Shown in pieces: positions 9,622-20,861 of a stretch of 64,000 bases of DNA. The stretch comes from an uncultured Eubacterium sp. (GTDB taxonomy: Bacteria; Bacillota; Clostridia; Lachnospirales; Lachnospiraceae), in assembly GCA_945939115.1 (NCBI GenBank), contig CAMEVC010000001.1:124001-188000 (forward strand). The letters are read 5' to 3'. The stretch's first letter is position 1; every line of letters begins with the position of its first letter. The position numbers and the translations under genes were made by a program. The notes under the pieces were generated by a model that saw nothing but the letters and a program-made list of their open reading frames with translations, ran no database searches and was not told where the DNA came from.

Positions 9622-9838
9622 ATTTTGCCGTAGTGTATACCAGCGGCACCCGCTCTCAGGTTTTCTGCGCTTAGCGGGAGTAAATGCCGCCATCTACATA
9701 GTTTATTACGGTGCTGGAAAACAAACGCGCTAAGCTTGAACGAGTTTTCCAGCACCGCCTTTATGCAGATAGCGGCATTAACTCCCGCACAGCTCGAAAA
9801 AGTCGAGTGGGTGCCACTGGTGTATACTACGGCAAAAT
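9622..9838. repeat. 217-bp near-perfect inverted repeat
   Basis: Two arms of about 95 bases (from 9622 rightward and from 9838 leftward) are reverse complements with few differences. The centre is a perfect 13-bp pairing, 9710-9722 with 9744-9756, around a 21-base loop. The outer ends, ATTTTGCCG and CGGCAAAAT, pair perfectly. In the outer 35 bases, three of four differences are G-U pairs if the plus strand is transcribed, which fits an RNA hairpin after leuC. There is no clear open reading frame inside and no obvious target-site duplication. It may be a MITE-like element or a structured RNA/terminator. Between 9839 and 10040 I see only AT-rich sequence with T tracts. Confidence 0.8.
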
Positions 9839-10040
9839 CATTCATACAGGGAATTGATATATAGTTAATATGAGAATATTAATTGATAAAACGCAAGTGT
9901 AGTGGCTTGATTAAGATAGTGATGTGAGAATGTATTAATTTTTTTTCTTTTTTTTAAAACCTTTTCTCCTTTTGAAGAACTATTACTATATAGACGAATT
10001 CATCTGAAAGGAGTATTGAAAAGTGTATACAGGAACACCT

Positions 10041-10856
10041 TTACCTGCCCATCAGTGACTTCACATATTTTCTGAAATTCCTAGACAATATAATATTGTG
10101 ATAGAGGGAGGCATATTCTACAGAGGATATGCCTTCTATGTAATTAGGGGTGTAAGTCACATTTATTAATCCGGATAGCATATCAATAGCCTTATTATAA
10201 GCTATAGCCGCTTCTGTTTCTGATGAGAATTCCCCTAGTATATAATCACCATTAATATGAATTCTGGATTTATATATAACACGTCCATTCTTAGTAAGTT
10301 GTGAAACACCGTTATACCTGTTAACTACCTGTATATTCTCATATCGGTAATCATGAATATCTCCATTCTTAAATATATAGTCTTTACCTTTCACAGAGTG
10401 GTTTCTAACGCCTAATCTTGAAAGAATACTTGTCTGCATTCCGTAGTCATTCACAAAGTAATATCCACCCCGGCTCATAATAGTATGATTAGAATAGTAA
10501 AAAAGGTCATCAGTAGAAAACTGCAAAACCTCATTTTCCTTAAGAAAATATAGAAAATACTTATGACACATGTAGATAGGTGTTTTGATATATATATTAT
10601 TGTCCCTAAAATTAATAAGCGAAATGTATTTGCCAAATGGAAGTACCATTGATTCGTTGTATGAAGAAGTTCTATGCTCAGTATCAATCCAGTGATTATC
10701 GGGATTGTTAATCACATCGCTGGCTTCATTATACATGGCATGGGAAACGGCCTCGTCAGAAGAACTTCCGAGGCTTATATGTTTATTCTTATATGTAAGA
10801 GATGCGCGGTAATATACTTCACCGCTTTTCTTTCGTGCCTCGTAAACTCCTGTCAT
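10041..10856 (-). CDS. AP2-domain protein with degenerate HNH-like segment
   Basis: The 271-residue protein has two AP2/ERF-like DNA-binding repeats, at about residues 2-48 (GVYEARKKSGEVYYRASL then ISLGSSSDEAVSHAMYNEA) and 182-228 (YKSRIHINGDYILGEF then AAIAYNKAIDML). Between them, at about 158-180, IFKNGDIHDYRYENIQVV resembles the HxDGDPxNNRxENL core of HNH homing endonucleases, but the first His of that core is absent. The middle third is unrecognised. Such AP2-HNH proteins are usually mobile endonucleases; this one may be a decayed or domesticated, DNA-binding form. I start it at 10856 because AAAGGAG lies six bases upstream; the earlier ATG at 10919 has no such site. It stands alone, with the 217-bp palindrome beyond its 3' end. 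Confidence 0.65.
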   Translation of the reverse strand: MTGVYEARKKSGEVYYRASLTYKNKHISLGSSSDEAVSHAMYNEASDVINNPDNHWIDTEHRTSSYNESMVLPFGKYISLINFRDNNIYIKTPIYMCHKYFLYFLKENEVLQFSTDDLFYYSNHTIMSRGGYYFVNDYGMQTSILSRLGVRNHSVKGKDYIFKNGDIHDYRYENIQVVNRYNGVSQLTKNGRVIYKSRIHINGDYILGEFSSETEAAIAYNKAIDMLSGLINVTYTPNYIEGISSVEYASLYHNIILSRNFRKYVKSLMGR

Positions 10857-10940
10857 GGCGTACTCCTTTCGATTGCTTATATGGTAATACAGATTGGGGG
10901 AGAAGTCAAAATTTTGCATTGAAACTAATACACAAAAGTA

Positions 10941-10970
10941 TTGTTTTTATCAACAGATATGTTGTATAAT
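10941..10970 (+). promoter_or_regulatory. Predicted promoter of thrC
   Basis: TTGTTT and a perfect TATAAT are 18 bases apart, ending 61 bases before the thrC ATG. It sits in the divergent gap between thrC and the AP2-like gene. Confidence 0.5.
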
Positions 10971-11031
10971 ATCAAAAGCTTGCAGACATTTGTCTGTGCA
11001 CACTATATTTAATTTATGAGGTGGATTAAAG

Positions 11032-12519
11032 ATGAGCTTATTCTACAGAAGTACCAGAGACGATAATGTTAAAGTAACTGCATCACAGGCTATATTGAAA
11101 GGGCTTGCAGCAGATGGTGGACTTTTTGTACCGGAAAGTATTCCAGCTTTAGATAAAAGTCTCGCAGAGCTTTCTAAGATGTCATATAAAGAAGTTGCAT
11201 ACGAAGTCATGAAGTTAATGCTTGATGACTTTACAGAGGAGGAACTTAAGAATTGTATAGAAAAAGCTTATGATTCTAAGTTCGATACAGAGGAGATGAC
11301 TCCGCTTGTCAAGGTTGAGGATGAGTATTTCCTTGAGCTTTTCCATGGAGCAACAATTGCATTTAAGGATATGGCTCTTTCAATCCTGCCACATCTTCTT
11401 ACAACTTCAGCTAAGAAGAATAATGTTAAGAATGATATTGTTATCCTTACAGCAACTTCAGGAGATACAGGAAAGGCTGCACTTGCCGGATTTGCTAATG
11501 TTCCGGGAACCAAGATTATCGTGTTCTATCCTAAGAATGGTGTAAGTCCTATTCAGGAGAAGCAGATGGTTACCCAGAAGGGTGATAATACATATGTAAT
11601 AGGAATCAAAGGTAACTTTGATGATGCACAGACTGGTGTCAAGAACATTTTCTCTGATAAGGAATTGGAGAAGGTTATGGATAAGGCTGGCTTCCAGTTC
11701 TCATCAGCCAATTCAATCAATATCGGAAGACTTGTTCCGCAGATTGTTTACTATGTATATGCATATGCAAAGCTTTTAGCTAACGGTGAGATTAAAGATG
11801 GTGAGAAAATCAATGTAGTTGTTCCTACAGGTAACTTCGGCAATATTCTTGCAGCATTCTATGCTAAGAACATGGGACTGCCAATTAATAAGTTTATCTG
11901 CGCATCTAACGAGAATAAGGTTCTCTATGATTTCTTCACAACAGGTGAATACAACAGAAACAGAGAGTTCGTACTTACAACTTCTCCATCTATGGACATC
12001 CTTATCTCAAGCAACCTTGAGAGACTTATCTACAGAATTGCCGGAAACAGTGCAGCTAAGAACGCAGAGCTTATGGCATCATTAAAGTCAGAAGGAAAGT
12101 ACAAGATTACAGACGAGATGAAGGCACAGCTTTCAGATTTCTATGGCAACTATGCTACAGAGGAAGAGGATGCTGCTACAATTAAGAAGATATATGAAGA
12201 TTGCGGATATGTAATCGATACACATACTTCAGTTGCTGCAACTGTATATGACAAGTACAGAGAGGAAACAGGCGATACAACTAAGACTGTCATTGCGTCA
12301 ACAGCAAGTCCATATAAGTTTACAAGAAGCGTTATGAATGCTATTGATTCTAAGTATGATTCAATGGGAGATTTCGAGCTTGTAGATGAACTTAGCAAGA
12401 TAAGCAATGTAAAGGTTCCTAATGCCATTGAAGAGATAAGGACAGCACCTGTTCTTCACGATACAGTATGTGAAGTTAATGAGATGTGCGACAGTGTTAA
12501 GAAGATTTTGGGAATATAA
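11032..12519 (+). CDS. thrC: Threonine synthase
   Basis: ThrC uses PLP to convert O-phosphohomoserine to threonine in the cytoplasm. The 495-residue product begins with the family signature FYRSTRDDN. Lys112 in ATIAFKDMAL is the PLP Schiff-base lysine, TATSGDTGKAAL is the phosphate-binding loop, and VVPTGNFGNILAA is the second conserved loop. Its length places it in the longer class with an extended C-terminal region. A GAGGTGG-like ribosome site precedes the ATG. The gene is monocistronic: promoter at about 10941-10970, terminator at about 12532-12575. Confidence 0.95.
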   Translation: MSLFYRSTRDDNVKVTASQAILKGLAADGGLFVPESIPALDKSLAELSKMSYKEVAYEVMKLMLDDFTEEELKNCIEKAYDSKFDTEEMTPLVKVEDEYFLELFHGATIAFKDMALSILPHLLTTSAKKNNVKNDIVILTATSGDTGKAALAGFANVPGTKIIVFYPKNGVSPIQEKQMVTQKGDNTYVIGIKGNFDDAQTGVKNIFSDKELEKVMDKAGFQFSSANSINIGRLVPQIVYYVYAYAKLLANGEIKDGEKINVVVPTGNFGNILAAFYAKNMGLPINKFICASNENKVLYDFFTTGEYNRNREFVLTTSPSMDILISSNLERLIYRIAGNSAAKNAELMASLKSEGKYKITDEMKAQLSDFYGNYATEEEDAATIKKIYEDCGYVIDTHTSVAATVYDKYREETGDTTKTVIASTASPYKFTRSVMNAIDSKYDSMGDFELVDELSKISNVKVPNAIEEIRTAPVLHDTVCEVNEMCDSVKKILGI

Positions 12520-12531
12520 TAGAGTTTAATA

Positions 12532-12575
12532 AAAAGCTCTGACCTATGTGTGGATAAAAGGTCAGAGCTTTTTTA
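12532..12575 (+). terminator. Terminator after thrC
   Basis: An 11-bp perfect stem (AAGCTCTGACC with GGTCAGAGCTT) and a T tract form a strong intrinsic terminator just after the thrC stop. Confidence 0.92.
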
Positions 12576-12683
12576 CTGTTTATTTTGTTATAAGTACAGC
12601 CTGACAATCCTGTTCAAGCCATCGTGCGTTAGATTCTGTTCACCAATTTTATAAATTCTTTATAGAAAAAAGAAATATTGTTG

Positions 12684-12712
12684 TTGACATCATGGGAGGG
12701 TAGTGATATCTT
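12684..12712 (+). promoter_or_regulatory. SigA promoter of the hrcA-dnaK operon
   Basis: TTGACA and TATCTT stand 17 bases apart. Transcription would start near 12719, so the CIRCE operator at 12726-12752 lies in the first transcribed bases, the classic arrangement for HrcA repression. Confidence 0.7.
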
Positions 12713-12725
12713 ATGTGTATCGGTA

Positions 12726-12752
12726 TTAGCACTCCAATCTAATGAGTGCTAA
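12726..12752. promoter_or_regulatory. CIRCE operator (HrcA site) of hrcA-grpE-dnaK-dnaJ
   Basis: TTAGCACTC, nine bases, GAGTGCTAA: both arms match the CIRCE consensus perfectly. HrcA, encoded just downstream, binds this repeat and is released on heat shock, so the operon represses itself. A second copy lies before htpG at 57596-57622. Confidence 0.97.
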
Positions 12753-12774
12753 CAAGATGAAAGGAGAGGATGCC

Positions 12775-13872
12775 ATGGAGATGGAACCAAGACTGGATGA
12801 TCGTAAGATTAAGATATTAAAAGCAATTATTCAGAATTATCTTGATACTGGAGAGCCGGTCGGATCAAGAACGATTTCCAAACTGACAGATTTGCAGCTT
12901 AGTTCTGCAACTATCAGAAATGAAATGGCGGACTTGGAAGAACTTGGCTACATTGTTCAGCCTCATACTTCTGCAGGAAGAATTCCTACAGATAAGGGAT
13001 ATCGTTTATATGTAGATGATATGATGTCTAAGAAAGAGGAAGAACTATCGGAGAGAGAGCAGAGGACCATAGATAAGGAGAAAGAACTTGATTCTATGAA
13101 GGATGCTTTGTCAGAGAAGGTTGACAGAGTTGAAGAACTTCTTCAGAATGTGGCGAAGGTTCTGGCGAATAACACTAATTACGCTACTATGATAACAACA
13201 CCTAAAGTGACAGGCAATAAGCTTAGATTCGTACAGCTTTCGCAGTTGGAACCGAATAAGCTGCTGGCAGTTATCGTTATGGAGGGTAACCTTATAAGGA
13301 ATAAGGTTATTACAATCAGTGAAGATATTTCACCGGAGCATCTTCTTAAGCTTAATCTTCTTCTTAATACTACACTTACCGGATTATCCTTACAAGAGAT
13401 GCATCTTGGACTGATTTCCAAGATGGAAAGTCAGGCAGGAGAGCATATTGGTATTGTTAAGGAAGTGCTGGATGCTATTGTAGAGACTATCACTAAGGCT
13501 GACGACCTTAAGATTTATACAAGTGGTGCAACCAACATTTTTAAGTATCCTGAACTTAGTGAGTCTGGTAAGGCAAGCGAGCTTATATATGCTTTGGAGG
13601 AAAAGCAGGGACTCAGCGGATTGGTCAAGTACAATGATGATGATTCGGATGGGGCTTCTGATGATAACCACGGCATTCAAGTATATATAGGAAATGAAAC
13701 TCCGGTGGAATCCATGAAGGACTGCAGTGTGGTTACTGCCACATATGAATTGCAGGATGGTATGAAGGGAACCATTGGTATTATTGGGCCAAAGCGTATG
13801 GATTATGAGAAGGTAGTTGATACTTTGAAAGAGATGCAGACGCATTTGGATGATGTATTTAAGAAAACTTAG
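12775..13872 (+). CDS. hrcA: Heat-inducible transcription repressor HrcA
   Basis: HrcA represses class I heat-shock genes by binding CIRCE; GroEL helps it fold. The 365-residue protein has an N-terminal winged helix (ILKAIIQNYLDTGEPVGSRT, then SSATIRNEMADLEELGY and PHTSAGRIPTDKGYR) at about residues 10-80, followed by the longer dimerisation/GAF-like region. I start it at 12775 because AAAGGAGAGG lies just upstream; a start at 12742 would fall inside the CIRCE operator. First gene of the hrcA-grpE-dnaK-dnaJ operon, with grpE 11 bases after its stop. Confidence 0.95.
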   Translation: MEMEPRLDDRKIKILKAIIQNYLDTGEPVGSRTISKLTDLQLSSATIRNEMADLEELGYIVQPHTSAGRIPTDKGYRLYVDDMMSKKEEELSEREQRTIDKEKELDSMKDALSEKVDRVEELLQNVAKVLANNTNYATMITTPKVTGNKLRFVQLSQLEPNKLLAVIVMEGNLIRNKVITISEDISPEHLLKLNLLLNTTLTGLSLQEMHLGLISKMESQAGEHIGIVKEVLDAIVETITKADDLKIYTSGATNIFKYPELSESGKASELIYALEEKQGLSGLVKYNDDDSDGASDDNHGIQVYIGNETPVESMKDCSVVTATYELQDGMKGTIGIIGPKRMDYEKVVDTLKEMQTHLDDVFKKT

Positions 13873-13883
13873 GAAAGGTTGGT

Positions 13884-14531
13884 ATGGAAGTGTCAAAGGA
13901 TGTATCAAAGAAAAATAAATCAGAAGAGGCAGTTCAGGAAGATGTAATGAATCAGGACATAGAGTCTGATACAGAGGAAGCCTGTGACAGCAGCTCAGAA
14001 TGCAATACTGATGCAGCTCAGAATGCATGTGAAGCTGATGAATCAGACGAGGCTGATGATACAGAGTTAAACACTGATGACTCTAAGAAGAAAGATCCTA
14101 AAGATGCGGTTATAGAAGAACTTCAGGACAGAGTTAAGAGACAGATGGCTGAGTTTGATAATTTCAGAAAGAGAACAGAGAAAGAGAAATCTACTATGTT
14201 CGAGATGGGTGCCTCAGATATCATTAAAAAGCTTTTACCTATTGTTGATAATTTTGACAGAGGATTTAAGAGCGTGACAGATGAGGAACTTGAAACTCCA
14301 TTCGCAAAGGGAATGGATATGGTTCATAAGCAGCTTTTAAAGATGCTTGAGGATGCAGATGTTAAGCCGATTGAAGCTTTAGGCGGCGAGTTTAATCCGG
14401 ATTATCATAATGCGGTAATGCATGTTGAGGATGATTCAGTTGGAGAGAACATCGTAGTTGAAGAGTTTGAGAAAGGCTACACATACAGGGATCAGGTTAT
14501 AAGACATAGCATGGTCAAGGTTGCTAACTAG
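13884..14531 (+). CDS. grpE: Nucleotide exchange factor GrpE
   Basis: GrpE releases ADP from DnaK. The 215-residue protein has an acidic, low-complexity N-terminal region of about 70 residues rich in Asp, Glu and Ser, then the coiled-coil and head domain: QMAEFDNFRKRTEKEK, LPIVDNFDRGF, and the closing GEFNPDYHNAVMHVED with YRDQVIRHSMVKV. These are the standard GrpE signatures. It lies between hrcA and dnaK, under the same CIRCE control. The long acidic leader is common in Gram-positive GrpE. Confidence 0.95.
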   Translation: MEVSKDVSKKNKSEEAVQEDVMNQDIESDTEEACDSSSECNTDAAQNACEADESDEADDTELNTDDSKKKDPKDAVIEELQDRVKRQMAEFDNFRKRTEKEKSTMFEMGASDIIKKLLPIVDNFDRGFKSVTDEELETPFAKGMDMVHKQLLKMLEDADVKPIEALGGEFNPDYHNAVMHVEDDSVGENIVVEEFEKGYTYRDQVIRHSMVKVAN

Positions 14532-14560
14532 CGTTAAGCTGGTAAGCATATGTAGCATAA

Positions 14561-16486
<1,926 letters not shown>

Positions 16487-16513
16487 TTGCCGTCATATGT
16501 ACGGTATGAAAAG

Positions 16514-16543
16514 GACTGCATGGGGCAAAAGCTCCATGCAGTC
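16514..16543 (+). other. Stem-loop between dnaK and dnaJ
   Basis: GACTGCATGG pairs with CCATGCAGTC around a short loop, without a T tract. It is more likely a transcript-processing, partial-attenuation or stability element than a terminator, and could lower DnaJ relative to DnaK. Confidence 0.55.
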
Positions 16544-16578
16544 TCTGTTGATTAAAAAAGAAAGAGGAAGAAGCAATC

Positions 16579-17703
16579 ATGGCAGATAAGAGAGATTATT
16601 ATGAAGTCCTTGGTATATCTAAGGATGCCGATGACGCTGCTATTAAGAAAGCATATAGACAACTTGCAAAGAAATATCATCCTGATATGAATCCGGGAGA
16701 TAAGGAAGCTGAGAAGAAATTCAAGGAGGCTTCTGAAGCTTATGCGGTGTTAAGCGATGCTGAGAAGAGAAGACAGTATGACCAGTTTGGCCATGCCGCA
16801 TTTGAAGGCGGAGCAGGTGGCGCTGGAGCAGGAGGCTTCGACTTCGATTTCGGTGATATGGGAGATATCTTCGGTGATCTCTTTGGTGGTATGTTTGGCG
16901 GCGGAAGCAGGAGAAACAGCAATGGACCAAGAAGGGGCGCCGATGTAAGAGTTAATGTCAGAATTACATTTGACGAATCGGTTAAGGGAACCAAGAAACA
17001 GATTGAGGTTACTTTGAAAGATGAATGTAGTAAGTGCCATGGGACAGGAGCTAAGGCGGGGACATCTCCGGAAACCTGTAGCAAATGTCATGGTACAGGA
17101 CAGGTGACTTTCACGCAGCAGTCATTTCTGGGAATGGTCAGAAGCCAGCAGCCATGTCCTGACTGTCAGGGAACAGGTAAGATAATTAAAGAAAAATGTC
17201 CTGACTGTTACGGCACAGGATATATCAGCACTAAGAAGACTATCGAAGTTAATATTCCGGCAGGTATTGATAACGGACAGTGCGTACGTATTCAGGGGAA
17301 AGGTGAACCGGGAACCAATGGAGGACCAAGAGGAGATCTTCTTGTGGCAGTTATGATTTCACAAAGCCCTGATTTTGAAAGAGATGGATATAACATATTC
17401 TCTAATGTAGTAATAAGCTATCCGACGGCAGTACTTGGTGGAGAGATTAAGGTTAAAACTGTTGATGGAGAGGTTCTGTATGAGGTTAAGCCGGGTACAC
17501 AATCTGGAACAAGGGTAAGACTTAAAGGAAAAGGTATGCCAACTGTAAGGAATTCCCAGGTGAGAGGAGACCATTATATGACGCTTATTGTAGATATTCC
17601 TACGAAGCTTAGTCAGGAACAGAAGGATGCCCTTCTTGCATACGATAAGACTCTTACAGGTTCGGACAGACATACTAAGAAAAAGGGCTTATTTGGCAAG
17701 TAA
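16579..17703 (+). CDS. dnaJ: Chaperone protein DnaJ (Hsp40)
   Basis: DnaJ delivers clients to DnaK and stimulates its ATPase. The 374-residue protein has the complete type I layout: J-domain with the HPD motif (YHPDMNPGD, about residues 34-42), a Gly/Phe-rich region, four CxxCxGxG zinc repeats ([32 protein letters not shown]), and the C-terminal peptide-binding domains. Last gene of the heat-shock operon; a strong terminator follows at about 17754-17795. Confidence 0.97.
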   Translation: MADKRDYYEVLGISKDADDAAIKKAYRQLAKKYHPDMNPGDKEAEKKFKEASEAYAVLSDAEKRRQYDQFGHAAFEGGAGGAGAGGFDFDFGDMGDIFGDLFGGMFGGGSRRNSNGPRRGADVRVNVRITFDESVKGTKKQIEVTLKDECSKCHGTGAKAGTSPETCSKCHGTGQVTFTQQSFLGMVRSQQPCPDCQGTGKIIKEKCPDCYGTGYISTKKTIEVNIPAGIDNGQCVRIQGKGEPGTNGGPRGDLLVAVMISQSPDFERDGYNIFSNVVISYPTAVLGGEIKVKTVDGEVLYEVKPGTQSGTRVRLKGKGMPTVRNSQVRGDHYMTLIVDIPTKLSQEQKDALLAYDKTLTGSDRHTKKKGLFGK

Positions 17704-17753
17704 GAACAGAATACTACACAATATATACACATAGTATAATTAAGTTTACACTA

Positions 17754-17795
17754 ACCCTGCAATGTGGTAGAATTCTACATTGTAGGGTGTTTTTT
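17754..17795 (+). terminator. Terminator of the hrcA-dnaJ operon
   Basis: A long hairpin (ACCCTGCAATGTGGTAG with CTACATTGTAGGGT, near perfect) is followed by a run of six T. Confidence 0.92.
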
Positions 17796-17855
17796 AGTAA
17801 ATAATATGGGATGAAGATGCCCCCTTAAATGTAAAGATTGGAGATTTAACACGGT

Positions 17856-20813
17856 ATGGATTTAGGACTTAGATTCGACAGACTTAATAAGGCTTACAAT
17901 GCTTATGATCTTGTAAGTATTGAAAAACTGAAAGACCTTAATTCTGTAGGACTTTTATTAAAACATAAGAAGTCAGGAGCAAGAGTTGCAATTATTTCTA
18001 ATGATGATGATAATAAAGTGTTTTCAATCGGGTTTAAAACACCACCCGATAATGATACAGGAATGCAGCATATAATTGAACACTCAACTCTCTGCGGTTC
18101 AAGGAAATATCCGGTTAAGGACCCATTTGTTGAACTCTGTAAGGGTTCGCTTAATACATTCTTAAATGCCATGACTTATCCTGATAAGACAGTTTATCCG
18201 GTGGCAAGCTGTAATATGGCGGATTTCAAGAATATTATGGATGTATATATGGATGCAGTTTTCTATCCTGCAATGTATGAGCATGAGGAGATATTCAAAC
18301 AGGAAGGCTGGCATTATGAACTTGAAGATGTGGATGGAGAGCTTAAATATAACGGAGTAGTATTTAATGAGATGAAGGGTGTGTATTCGTCAGCAGATGA
18401 TGTGCTTTCGAGATATACATTTGTCTCACTTTTTCCGGATTCTGAATATAAGAATGAGTCAGGGGGAGAACCGGAATCTATTCCTGAACTTAAGTATGAG
18501 GATTTCCTCAAATATCACAGTGAGTATTATCATCCTGTAAACAGCTACATTTATCTATATGGAGATATTGATGTGGAGGAAAGACTTCAGTATCTTGACG
18601 AGGAATATCTGTCAGCTTTCGATAAAAATGATGTTGATATTAATGCAGATATAAGTTTTCAGAAACCATTCGATGCACCAAAGGTTGAGACGAGAGAGTA
18701 TGCGATTACTGATGATGAACAGGAAGAGGACAACACATACCTTTCTTATAATGTGGTTGTGGGAACTTCTACAGACCCGGTTTCTTACCTTGCATTACAA
18801 ATATTGGACTATGCACTTATCATGGCTCCGGGAGCACCACTTAAGCAGGCACTTATTGATGCCGGAATAGGAACGGATGTATACAGCGTTCTTGAGACTT
18901 CTGTATATCAGCCTGTATATTCAATTATAACTAAGAATGCCAATGAAAAAGACCGCGATACATTTGTTAAGATTATTGAGGATACACTTGAGGATATTGT
19001 TAAGAACGGTATAAGCCAGAGAATGTTGAAGGCCGGTATCAATTATTATGAATTCAAATACAGAGAAGCTGACTATGGACCATATCCAAAGGGTCTTATG
19101 TACTATCTTACAATGATGGATAGCTGGCTGTATGATGAGAATAAACCATTTGTCCATGTGGAAGCGGGAGATACATTTGAACTGATAAAGAAAGAAGCCG
19201 GCAATGGTTTCTTTGAGAAATTTATTCAGGAAAATATTCTTGATAATAATCATGAAGTAATATTAAGCCTTATTCCAAAGCATGGACTTGCTGAACAGAA
19301 GGAGGCAGAAGAGGCAGAAAAGCTTGCTGAGTTCAAAGCCACTCTTTCAAGGGAGGAACTTGAAAGCCTTGTGGCTCAGACAAAGGCTTTGAAGGAGTAT
19401 CAGGATACACCTTCAAGTCAGGAAGACCTGGAAAAGATACCGCAGCTCGAGTTAAAGGATATAAGCAGAGAGCCGGCAAAGCTATATATTGACCCTAAGA
19501 AAATAGGCGGTATAGATGTAATTCATCACAATATGTTTACTAATGGAATCGCTTATATCATGCTTTGCTTCGACTGCAGGAATGTTCCGGATGAGCTTTT
19601 GCCATATATAGGGCTTTTAAGTTCTGTACTCGGACTAATGGATACCGAGAATTACACATACACAGAATTGACTAATGAAATCAATATTAATTGCGGCGGT
19701 ATCTCAACAGATGCGGCTATCTATACTGATAATAATGATTTTGATAAATGTTCTATTATGTATGAAGTTAAGGGCAAGGTGCTTTATGATAATATTGATT
19801 TTGTCCTTAATATGATGAATGAAATCGTTTATAAGACAAGGTTTACGGATTACAAGAGGCTTAAGGAGATTATTGCCAAGCTTAAGTCAAGAATTGAGAG
19901 TACAATGATGAACTCAGGACATTCAACAGCTATGCTGGCGGGAATGTCACAGTTCTCCAAGAATGCATATTACTCTAATCTTATGAGAGGATATGGGTTC
20001 TATGAACTTATTCAGAGACTTGACAGCCACTTTGATGAACTTAAGGAAGATATAGCAGAAAAGCTAAATATGCTTGTAAAGTTTATATTCCATAAGGAGA
20101 ATATTATTGTGAGCTTCACAGCAGATGATGAGGGTTATGATGCATTTGTTAATCCATTTGAGAAATATGCGGATGGATTGAATAAATCGGACATGCCTGT
20201 TGCTGTAAGAAAGTATGAAGCTGCAAATATTAAGACAGGGTATACTTCTTCTTCACAGGTTCAATATGTTGCAAGGTGTGGTAACTTCAGGGATGGGGGG
20301 TATTCTTATACCGGAGCATTAAAGGTTCTGAAGGTTATATTCTCTTATGATTACCTGTGGATTAATGTCAGAGTTAAGGGTGGAGCATATGGATGTATGA
20401 GCGGATTCTACAGGAATGGCGATATGTATATGGTTTCTTACCGTGACCCTAATCTTGCCGGGACTAATGAAGTATATGAGAAGGCTGCGGATTATCTTGC
20501 ACACTTTGATGTGAGCGAGAGGGACATGGTGAAGTTTATTATAGGAACAATAGGAGATATGGATACACCTATGAATCCATCGGCAAAGGGTACCAGGTCT
20601 TTTGGCGCATATATATGCCATACGGATTATGAGTCCCTCAAGGCAGAGAGAGCGCAGGTTCTTGACTGTGATGTCAACAGTATAAAAGCACTTGCCCCTC
20701 TTGTAAAATATGCTATGGATGAGAATTATTTCTGTGTGGTTGGAAGTAATAGGGAAATCAATAAGGAAAAAGAGCTTTTTGATGAGATTAAACCGTTATT
20801 TATTCAGGGATAA
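17856..20813 (+). CDS. M16C-family zinc peptidase (presequence-protease type)
   Basis: The 985-residue protein is a double-length M16 metallopeptidase of the PreP/Cym1/HypA type, which degrades unfolded peptides inside a closed clamshell. The inverted zinc motif HIIEH is at residues 72-76, with the third ligand Glu172 in VVFNEMKGVYS. The second half (from about residue 500) is the inactive partner domain, with the conserved Arg/Tyr region (NVRVKGGAYGCMSGF) near residue 840. No signal peptide is seen, so it is probably cytoplasmic. GGAG lies 12 bases before the ATG. Its substrates here are unknown; a role in peptide turnover is inferred from the family. Confidence 0.92.
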   Translation: MDLGLRFDRLNKAYNAYDLVSIEKLKDLNSVGLLLKHKKSGARVAIISNDDDNKVFSIGFKTPPDNDTGMQHIIEHSTLCGSRKYPVKDPFVELCKGSLNTFLNAMTYPDKTVYPVASCNMADFKNIMDVYMDAVFYPAMYEHEEIFKQEGWHYELEDVDGELKYNGVVFNEMKGVYSSADDVLSRYTFVSLFPDSEYKNESGGEPESIPELKYEDFLKYHSEYYHPVNSYIYLYGDIDVEERLQYLDEEYLSAFDKNDVDINADISFQKPFDAPKVETREYAITDDEQEEDNTYLSYNVVVGTSTDPVSYLALQILDYALIMAPGAPLKQALIDAGIGTDVYSVLETSVYQPVYSIITKNANEKDRDTFVKIIEDTLEDIVKNGISQRMLKAGINYYEFKYREADYGPYPKGLMYYLTMMDSWLYDENKPFVHVEAGDTFELIKKEAGNGFFEKFIQENILDNNHEVILSLIPKHGLAEQKEAEEAEKLAEFKATLSREELESLVAQTKALKEYQDTPSSQEDLEKIPQLELKDISREPAKLYIDPKKIGGIDVIHHNMFTNGIAYIMLCFDCRNVPDELLPYIGLLSSVLGLMDTENYTYTELTNEININCGGISTDAAIYTDNNDFDKCSIMYEVKGKVLYDNIDFVLNMMNEIVYKTRFTDYKRLKEIIAKLKSRIESTMMNSGHSTAMLAGMSQFSKNAYYSNLMRGYGFYELIQRLDSHFDELKEDIAEKLNMLVKFIFHKENIIVSFTADDEGYDAFVNPFEKYADGLNKSDMPVAVRKYEAANIKTGYTSSSQVQYVARCGNFRDGGYSYTGALKVLKVIFSYDYLWINVRVKGGAYGCMSGFYRNGDMYMVSYRDPNLAGTNEVYEKAADYLAHFDVSERDMVKFIIGTIGDMDTPMNPSAKGTRSFGAYICHTDYESLKAERAQVLDCDVNSIKALAPLVKYAMDENYFCVVGSNREINKEKELFDEIKPLFIQG

Positions 20814-20861
20814 TTATTGTATTACGACAATGCAGGATTATGATTGAGATAAGGAGATAAT

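Noticed and set aside
10012-10056. AAAGGAG followed by GTG and an 11-codon frame
   Set aside because: The frame stops after 11 codons, overlaps the 3' end of the opposite-strand AP2-like gene, and no leader-peptide context is present.
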